From Burkholderiaceae bacterium (GTDB lineage: Bacteria > Pseudomonadota > Gammaproteobacteria > Burkholderiales > Burkholderiaceae_C): DNA of 64,000 bases. Position 1 is the stretch's first letter. Each line of letters starts with the position of its first letter. The notes under the pieces were generated by a model. That model had not been told where the DNA came from and did not search any database. It saw nothing but the letters and a program-made list of their open reading frames with translations. Below are positions 58,915 through 64,000 of the stretch, piece after piece. The translations under genes were made by a program, and so were the position numbers. The DNA lies in the NCBI GenBank assembly GCA_018780645.1, contig JADMJJ010000010.1, positions 62,001 to 126,000 on the forward strand. The letters run 5' to 3'.

Positions 58915-59673
58915 TCAGCGCTGCGCCGGGGCCACCGTCACATCGCCCTGGCCACTGCGCGCCAGGGCATCGGCGACAAAGCCGCTGGCCTTGTGCTGCT
59001 CGATGAAGGACTGCAGATACTGCAGCGCCAGCGGCCGGCCGGCCGGCAGGGCAACGGCCTGCTCGATCGCCATGAAGCGCCCCTCCAGCACGCGCACATT
59101 GCGGTGGCTGGCGGCATAGGCCTGCAATGGTTGCTTGACGCCGGCGGCGGCGTCCAGCCCCTCGCTGACGAACAGCTCGATGGCAGCGGCCGACGTGGGC
59201 GCGCGCACCAGTTGCGCATCCTTCAAGCTGCGGCTCAGATACAGGTCATAGGCGGCGCCCTTGCCGACGGCAATGCGCACGCCAGCGCGGTCCAGCTCGG
59301 AGGGCATCAGAAACGGTGAGTTGTTGGGCACCAGATAGCCACCCTCGATCAGCACATAGGGCGAGGTGAAGCTGATCTGCGTGGCCCGCTGCGGATCTAT
59401 GGCCAGGAAGGCCACGTCCCAGGCCTGCTCTGCAACGCCTTCCAGCACCTTGCCGGCAATGTCGTAGCCGACCAGCTCCACCGCCAGGCCCAGCTGCTGC
59501 CCCACTGCATAGGCCAGGTCCACCGACACACCGCGCGGCTCGCCGCTGGCAGCGTCTTTCTGGGCCAGCACCGGGTTGCCATAGTTGATGGCGGCGCGCA
59601 GCCGGCCGCTGGGGGCCAGTTGCTGCAGCAACTCGGCACTCGGAATCGGGTCGGGTCTCGTCACAAAACTCAT
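58915..59673 (-). CDS. Family 3 solute-binding-like protein without signal peptide
   Basis: 252 residues from the ATG at 59673, fixed by a strong AAGGAG 7 bases upstream. The family 3 (amino acid) binding fold is visible: LRAAINYGNPVLAQKDAASGEPRGVSVDLAYAVGQQLGL, DVAFLAIDPQRATQISFTSPYVLIEGGYLV, RIAVGKGAAYDLYLSR and APTSAAAIELFVSEGLDA. No signal peptide or lipobox precedes it, so export is doubtful; it may be a cytoplasmic ligand-binding or sensory protein. No permease or ATPase genes accompany it. Confidence 0.85.
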   Translation of the reverse strand: MSFVTRPDPIPSAELLQQLAPSGRLRAAINYGNPVLAQKDAASGEPRGVSVDLAYAVGQQLGLAVELVGYDIAGKVLEGVAEQAWDVAFLAIDPQRATQISFTSPYVLIEGGYLVPNNSPFLMPSELDRAGVRIAVGKGAAYDLYLSRSLKDAQLVRAPTSAAAIELFVSEGLDAAAGVKQPLQAYAASHRNVRVLEGRFMAIEQAVALPAGRPLALQYLQSFIEQHKASGFVADALARSGQGDVTVAPAQR

Positions 59674-59700
59674 ACTGCCACTCCTTACTGCTCGGGGCAC

Positions 59701-60516
59701 CTAAACACCATGCTGCTTCAACCAGGCGTGCATGCGTCGCCAGGCATCGCGGGCCTCGGCCTCACGGTAGCTGGGCCGGTAATCGGCAAAAAACGCATGG
59801 GGCGCATCGGGATAGATGTGCAGCCTGGAGCCACCGCCGTTCAGCCGCAGCCCCACATGCTGCTGTTGTACATGTTCCAGCGGAATGCCGCTGTCCTGCC
59901 CCCCATATAGCCCCAGCACCGGCGCTTTCAAGGCATCGACCACATCAACCGGATGCCGCGGATGGAAGACATTCGTCGGCCCGGTCAACTTGCCGTACCA
60001 GGCCACGCCGGCGCGCAGCTGCGCCTGGTGGGCGGCATACAACCAGGTGATGCGCCCACCCCAGCAAAAGCCGGTGATGGCCACCCGGGCCGTATCGCCG
60101 CCATGCGATCCGGCCCAGACCAGGCACTGGTCAAGGTCGGACAGCACCTGGGCGTCGGGCACCTTGGAATAGATCTTGTCGCGCAACTCGTCCATGCTGG
60201 CGGCCTTGGAGGCGTCGCCCTGGCGGAAATAGAGCTCGGGCGCCAGCGCCAGATAGCCCAGATGGGCCAGCCGGCGCACCACATCGCGGATGTGCTCGTG
60301 CACACCGAAGATCTCGTGCACCACCAGCACCACGCCCCAGGGTCCGCTGCCCTTGGGCCGGGCCCAGTAGATGGGCAGCTTGCCGGTGGGCGTGGCCACC
60401 ACCGTGTCGCCCTGCACTAGGGACTCGGCGTCGGTCAGCACCAGGGTCTCGGCCGCGACCGGCTGCACAGCGGTGGCAAAGCGGGCACGCAGGGCGTCGG
60501 AGTAGGCTTGATTCAT
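59701..60516 (-). CDS. Dienelactone hydrolase family protein
   Basis: 271 residues from the ATG at 60516. The DLH triad is complete: nucleophile Cys in TGFCWGGRIT near 146-156, Asp in YGGQDSGIP near 203-211, and His in PDAPHAFFAD near 236-245. The chain also has VVLVVHEIFGVHEHIRDVVRRLAHLGY. It should cleave lactones or esters, as dienelactone hydrolases do in aromatic catabolism, but no ring-cleavage genes are nearby. It lies 27 bases upstream of the solute-binding-like gene. Confidence 0.92.
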   Translation of the reverse strand: MNQAYSDALRARFATAVQPVAAETLVLTDAESLVQGDTVVATPTGKLPIYWARPKGSGPWGVVLVVHEIFGVHEHIRDVVRRLAHLGYLALAPELYFRQGDASKAASMDELRDKIYSKVPDAQVLSDLDQCLVWAGSHGGDTARVAITGFCWGGRITWLYAAHQAQLRAGVAWYGKLTGPTNVFHPRHPVDVVDALKAPVLGLYGGQDSGIPLEHVQQQHVGLRLNGGGSRLHIYPDAPHAFFADYRPSYREAEARDAWRRMHAWLKQHGV

Positions 60517-60538
60517 GGCGATGCGGGCTAGGTTTCGG

Positions 60539-61831
60539 TCAGATAGGCGTGGCGTTCGAACTATTGTCTGCGCTCTTGCCTGTCGGCCCGCTGACGCCGT
60601 GGTGCTGGGCATCCGGAAAGCGGTCCATGCGGCGTAGCGGCGTGAAGCGCCACATCCACAGGCCGGTCACGGCAAGCGTGGCGACGCCGCCCAGCAGGAT
60701 GGCCGGCACCAGACCGAACCAGCCGGCCGTCAGACCCGACTCGAACTCGCCCAGCTCGTTGGAGGCACCGATGAACACCGCGCTGACGGCGCTGACACGG
60801 CCTCGTATCGCATCCGGCGTCTCGGACTGCACCAGAATGTGTCGCACATAGACGCTGACCATATCGCCCGCCCCCATCAGCACCAGGGCAGTGAGGGACA
60901 GCGGCAGCCAGGTCGAACTGCCGAATAGCAGCGTGGCCAGGCCGAACAGACCGACGCCGCCGAACATCCACAGGCCGACATGGCGGCGCAACGGCCAGGC
61001 CGCCAGCACGGCGGTGGTCAGCGCCGCACCGACGGCCGGAGCGCTGCGCAGCAGGCCCAGGCCGGTGGCATCGACCTGCAGCACATCGCGGGCCACCGCC
61101 GGCAGCAGGGCGGTGGCGCCACCGAACAGCACGGCGAAAAGATCCAGCGAGATCGCCCCCAGCATCACCGGGCGCGAGAAAACGAAGCGCAGGCCGTCAA
61201 GCACATTGCGCAAGGAGGCCGGCTCCTGGCTGGCGACGACGCGCTCGCCGTGGGTGCCCAACATCAGCAGCACGCTGCAGGCCAGCAGCGCGGCGACCAC
61301 ACCGTAGACCACCAGCGGCCCGGCCAGGTAGAGCAGGCCGCCCAGCACCGGCCCGGCAATCACTGCCACATGAAAGGCCGAGGAGCTCAATGCCACCGCC
61401 TGCGGGAAGCTGCCCGTTGGCACCAGATTGATCAGTATGGCCTGCGAGGCCGGCATGCCGAAGGCGCGTGCGCCTCCAAACAGCACCAGCACGGCGAACA
61501 CCGGCCAGACCACGTGCAGCTCGGACAGCGTGAAGGCGAACAACAGCAGCGCGCACAGCAGATTGATGGCCAGGCAGCAGGTGATGATGCGGCCGCGGTC
61601 CAGCCGGTCGGCGGCCTGGCCGGCGGGCAGTATCAAGAGCACGAACGGCAGGAACTGGGCCAGGCCGACCAGGCCCAGGTCGAGCAGGCTGCCGGTGATC
61701 TCATAGATCTGCCAGCCCACGGCCACGCTTTGCATCTGCACCGCCAGGGCGCCCAGCACGCGGGCGGCCAGATAGAGCGTGAAATCGCGGTGGCGCAGCA
61801 CGCCCAGGGCCGGGGAATTCAACAGCGACAT
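60539..61831 (-). CDS. MFS transporter (EntS-like)
   Basis: 430 residues from the ATG at 61831. About ten to twelve hydrophobic segments; AVQMQSVAVGWQIYEITGSLLDLGLVGLAQFLPFVLLILPAGQAADRLDRGRI is the start typical of the EntS/MFS_3 group, and IRGRVSAVSAVFIGASNELGEFESG is present in the second half. The C-terminal ~30 residues are polar. It probably exports a small molecule. It is 22 bases upstream of the dienelactone hydrolase gene; the two may be cotranscribed. Confidence 0.9.
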   Translation of the reverse strand: MSLLNSPALGVLRHRDFTLYLAARVLGALAVQMQSVAVGWQIYEITGSLLDLGLVGLAQFLPFVLLILPAGQAADRLDRGRIITCCLAINLLCALLLFAFTLSELHVVWPVFAVLVLFGGARAFGMPASQAILINLVPTGSFPQAVALSSSAFHVAVIAGPVLGGLLYLAGPLVVYGVVAALLACSVLLMLGTHGERVVASQEPASLRNVLDGLRFVFSRPVMLGAISLDLFAVLFGGATALLPAVARDVLQVDATGLGLLRSAPAVGAALTTAVLAAWPLRRHVGLWMFGGVGLFGLATLLFGSSTWLPLSLTALVLMGAGDMVSVYVRHILVQSETPDAIRGRVSAVSAVFIGASNELGEFESGLTAGWFGLVPAILLGGVATLAVTGLWMWRFTPLRRMDRFPDAQHHGVSGPTGKSADNSSNATPI

Positions 61832-62088
61832 GCGAGTCCAGGTGCGAGAGAGGGTCGCTGTGAACATAGCAGATGGCGCGGCCCGCGCCATACGCCAAAC
61901 GCCCCGGGCCCTGCGCGGCTGAAGCCAGGGTCTTGGCTCTGCATCATTGGCGGAGAACTTGACGAAAGGCGCAGATAGAACTGGACCGCAGATCGGATCC
62001 CGGTACTTCTCGAAGTCGCGGTCTGACCTGGCCTGATTCGCGCTGTCATGGCGGTACATCACAAACACAAGATTCGCGAGGGAGCCCC
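61832..62088. other. Non-coding gap of about 257 bases
   Basis: Divergent gap between the MFS gene (minus) and the dead serine hydrolase (plus). The minus-strand frame stays open through most of it without a ribosome-binding site, and no promoter stands out. A GGGAG lies at 62080-62084 just ahead of the pseudogene's ATG. Confidence 0.45.
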
Positions 62089-62907
62089 ATGAAACGATTC
62101 TTTTGCATCAAATCGCTGCTCATCGCCGCAGCCACCCAGCTGCTGGGCACGCAACTGGCCCTGGCCAGCAGCGCCGACCGCCTCACCGCCACGCTGGGAG
62201 CCCGCTTCAAGCAGGACCGCACAGGCGTCTGCGTGCTCGCGGCGCTGGTCGAGGGCGGCCCTGGCGCCGACGCCGCCTTCGAGACATGAACGGAGCTTTC
62301 ATCGCCCGCGCGCCGGCCGGCGTGCCGCGGGCCCCGGGGGCATCTGCCCTCCAGCACGGCCACCTCGGCCTGGACGATCACACCCAATTCGGCCGGCGTG
62401 GGCATGGTGCGCGCCACCCTGGACGACATGATCGAGTACGCCCAGGCCCAGCTGGGCATCACCGACACCCCACTGCGCGCACGGCTGCAGGCCACGCATC
62501 GGCCGCTGGCCCATGGCTTTGCGATGAACTGGGCGGTCTTGAACATCCAGGGCCACGAACTGCTGGTGCACGAGGGCGGCACCGGCGGGTTCTCATCGCT
62601 GCTGGCGCTGGAGCCCGCCTGGCAGCGCGCGTCGGTGATACTGGCCGACACCGCGCTGACCGATCTCGGTGGCCTAGGCGACGTCGGCCTGGCCCTGTTG
62701 GATCCGGCGATGCCGCTCAGCAAGCCGCGCCTGGCCGCCGCGCCTCCGCCAGCCTTGCGCAAGGCCCTGCTGGGCGAGTACGAGCTGGCCGGTCTGAACG
62801 CCCGCATCTTCGAACAGGACGGCCGGCTGATGGGCTAGGCCGAGGGCCGCGTCGACCGCTTCGCCTGGCGGCAGGGCGGCGGCGTGCTGGAGGGCAAGCG
62901 CAAGTAG
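62089..62907 (+). pseudogene. Beta-lactamase-related serine hydrolase, inactivated
   Basis: A signal peptide (KRFFCIKSLLIAAATQLLG to ALAS) and the usual SADRLTATLGARFKQDRTGV lead into a TGA at 62287-62289. In the same frame, after scrambled sequence, GMVRATLDDMIEYAQAQLG, MNWAVLNIQGHELLVHEGG and LADTALTDLGGL match the C-terminal part of class-C-like serine hydrolases, followed by a TAG at 62836-62838 (probably from CAG) and AEGRVDRFAWRQ up to a final stop. The SxxK and YxN regions are missing, so catalysis is lost. Confidence 0.82.
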
Positions 62908-62912
62908 AACCT

Positions 62913-63953
62913 CTAAGCCACGGAGTCCAGATAGGCATCGCCATCGTCGATGCCGAACTCGATCCACATCGGCAGGTGGTCACTCATGCGGTAGGTACGC
63001 CAGTCCTTGAAGTTGCGGCCGGGCTTGGCGGCACGCTCGGTGGCGTAGAGAGCCTCGTCCTCCACGCGATAGACCTGCTCGTAGTAGTCGAACACGCCTG
63101 CCTTGCCGGTGGGCGTCAGATGAGCCAGCTCCTTGAAGTAGGCGATCTGGTCGTAGTGCCGGTCCTTGGCGACATTCGAGCCAGGCACCGACTGCAGCGC
63201 CTCGGGCACGCGAAAGCCGGCGGCGGTCAGCGCCTCCATCGTCACGTCCTTGCGGTTGAAGATATTGAAGTCGCCAAGCGCGATCAGGTTGTCGCGCACC
63301 GGCGTGCCGCCGGGCTCGTACTGCGGCGCGCTCGACAACTTGCCCGCGTACTTGGCCAGGGTCTTGCCGAAGGCGGTAATTTCCTCCAGCCGCCGCGGAT
63401 CGACAGCCACGCTCTCGCCGTAGTAGATGTGCACCGTGGCCAGCGTCAGATAGGCCCAGCCGGCGCGAAAGCCGGCGATATAGGGTGAGCGCGCCATCTG
63501 CACCGGCTCGGTCTTCGCGCCATTGACCTTGGGCAGCACCAGCTCGGCCGCCAGGCCGGTGAAGCTGACCTTGCGGCGGTCGAACAGATAGGCCATGCGC
63601 TCGGAGTTGCCCGAGGTGCCCAGCGTCACGTCGGTGACGATGAAGTCCCACCAGCTGCCCAGCAGCCGCTGCAGCACCTGCAAGGGGTAGAGCCCGTCGC
63701 GCACCTCCTGGATGGCGATCAGGTCGAAGCGGCTGAGGATCTCGGCGATGTAGAAATAGGGCTCCTCGGCCCGGTAGCCGTACTTGCCGGAGTCAAACTC
63801 GCGGATGTTCCAGGTGGCCAGCAGCAGGGTGTCGGAGGCCGTCCTGGCCGGCAGCGCCGTGGACAGTGCACCGCGCAGACGCTTGAGTCCATCGACGGTG
63901 CGTTTGCGCGTCGCGGCGTCCTGGATCTTCTTCAGGCCAGCGTAGTAAGGCAT
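62913..63953 (-). CDS. Endonuclease/exonuclease/phosphatase family protein
   Basis: 346 residues. The EEP signature is ordered: LLATWNIREFDSGKYG (catalytic Asn), LIAIQEVRDG (metal Glu), ATVHIYYGESVAVDPRRL, LIALGDFNIFNRKDV (Asp-Asn), and YRMSDHLPMWIEFG (Ser-Asp-His). These match Mg-dependent phosphodiesterases of the DNase I/ APE fold. No signal peptide is seen, so the substrate is probably cytoplasmic. The start at 63953 is followed by the right end of the window. Confidence 0.92.
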   Translation of the reverse strand: MPYYAGLKKIQDAATRKRTVDGLKRLRGALSTALPARTASDTLLLATWNIREFDSGKYGYRAEEPYFYIAEILSRFDLIAIQEVRDGLYPLQVLQRLLGSWWDFIVTDVTLGTSGNSERMAYLFDRRKVSFTGLAAELVLPKVNGAKTEPVQMARSPYIAGFRAGWAYLTLATVHIYYGESVAVDPRRLEEITAFGKTLAKYAGKLSSAPQYEPGGTPVRDNLIALGDFNIFNRKDVTMEALTAAGFRVPEALQSVPGSNVAKDRHYDQIAYFKELAHLTPTGKAGVFDYYEQVYRVEDEALYATERAAKPGRNFKDWRTYRMSDHLPMWIEFGIDDGDAYLDSVA

Positions 63954-64000
63954 AAGCGCTCCCGGTTGCGGCGATCGTATCCCGCGGACGACGGGCCGGC

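Noticed and set aside
62290-62400. Reverse-strand coding (EVAVLEG-like) within the serine hydrolase remnant as an inverted insertion
   Set aside because: Too short and without matching boundaries; the plus-strand frame continues through it.

Overview
The window is about 64 kb of GC-rich, gene-dense bacterial chromosome. Gene content points to the Burkholderiales (Betaproteobacteria), probably a free-living member of the Rubrivivax/Leptothrix/Roseateles kind. The pointers are a DUF4148 protein, a Bug/TctC solute receptor, a DUF6515 protein, a cysT-cysW-cysA-cysB sulfate cluster and a fused NAD-dependent formate dehydrogenase subunit. This assignment is inference from families, not a database match. 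No tRNA, rRNA, CRISPR array, complete insertion sequence or prophage was seen.

Layout: 0-2 kb holds the end of a LysR regulator and two small exported proteins. 2-10 kb (minus strand) carries a cytochrome P450 / antibiotic-biosynthesis-monooxygenase-like / glutamine-synthetase-like cassette and a two-gene NAD-dependent formate dehydrogenase (fdsGB fusion plus fdsA). 10-16.4 kb has an alpha/beta hydrolase, a Bug receptor, a SulP permease, an M28 peptidase and an acyl-CoA ligase. 16.5-23.1 kb has a GGDEF/EAL membrane protein, a FeeM-like N-acyl amino acid synthase, a Suv3-like RNA helicase and a tandem pair of small heat-shock proteins behind a sigma-32-type promoter. 23-25.5 kb is a string of small enzymes ending in a HAD-GNAT fusion.

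25.5-30 kb is the most unusual part. A 1090-residue regulator (OmpR-type winged helix, nSTAND NTPase, one membrane segment, TPR-like C-terminus) is followed by a 124-residue protein of unknown family and a small XRE-like regulator. Four arrays of TGATAC-like heptamers repeated every 11 bp lie in the non-coding gaps of this cassette. They look like binding sites for a SARP/OmpR-type winged helix, so the cassette may be a self-regulating unit.

30-43 kb contains an SNF2 ATPase, AraC-GyrI regulator, flavin disulfide oxidoreductase, MFS exporter, PAS-GGDEF-EAL protein, an isolated IS630-type DNA-binding domain, a Sel1 protein, RIO-type kinase, HDOD protein and TSUP transporter. 43.6-47.5 kb is the sulfate ABC transporter operon with its CysB-type regulator and no sulfate-binding protein gene. 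47.7-55.6 kb is mostly a plus-strand run of small enzymes (Nudix, S9 peptidase, VOC, DUF1801, SDR, GNAT, YciI, NTF2-like). 55.7-64 kb holds an anti-sigma/ECF-sigma pair divergent from a SUMF1-domain protein, a scar of a metN...metQ methionine transporter, a thioredoxin-like protein, a signal-less solute-binding protein, dienelactone hydrolase, MFS exporter, a dead serine hydrolase and an endonuclease/exonuclease/phosphatase protein.
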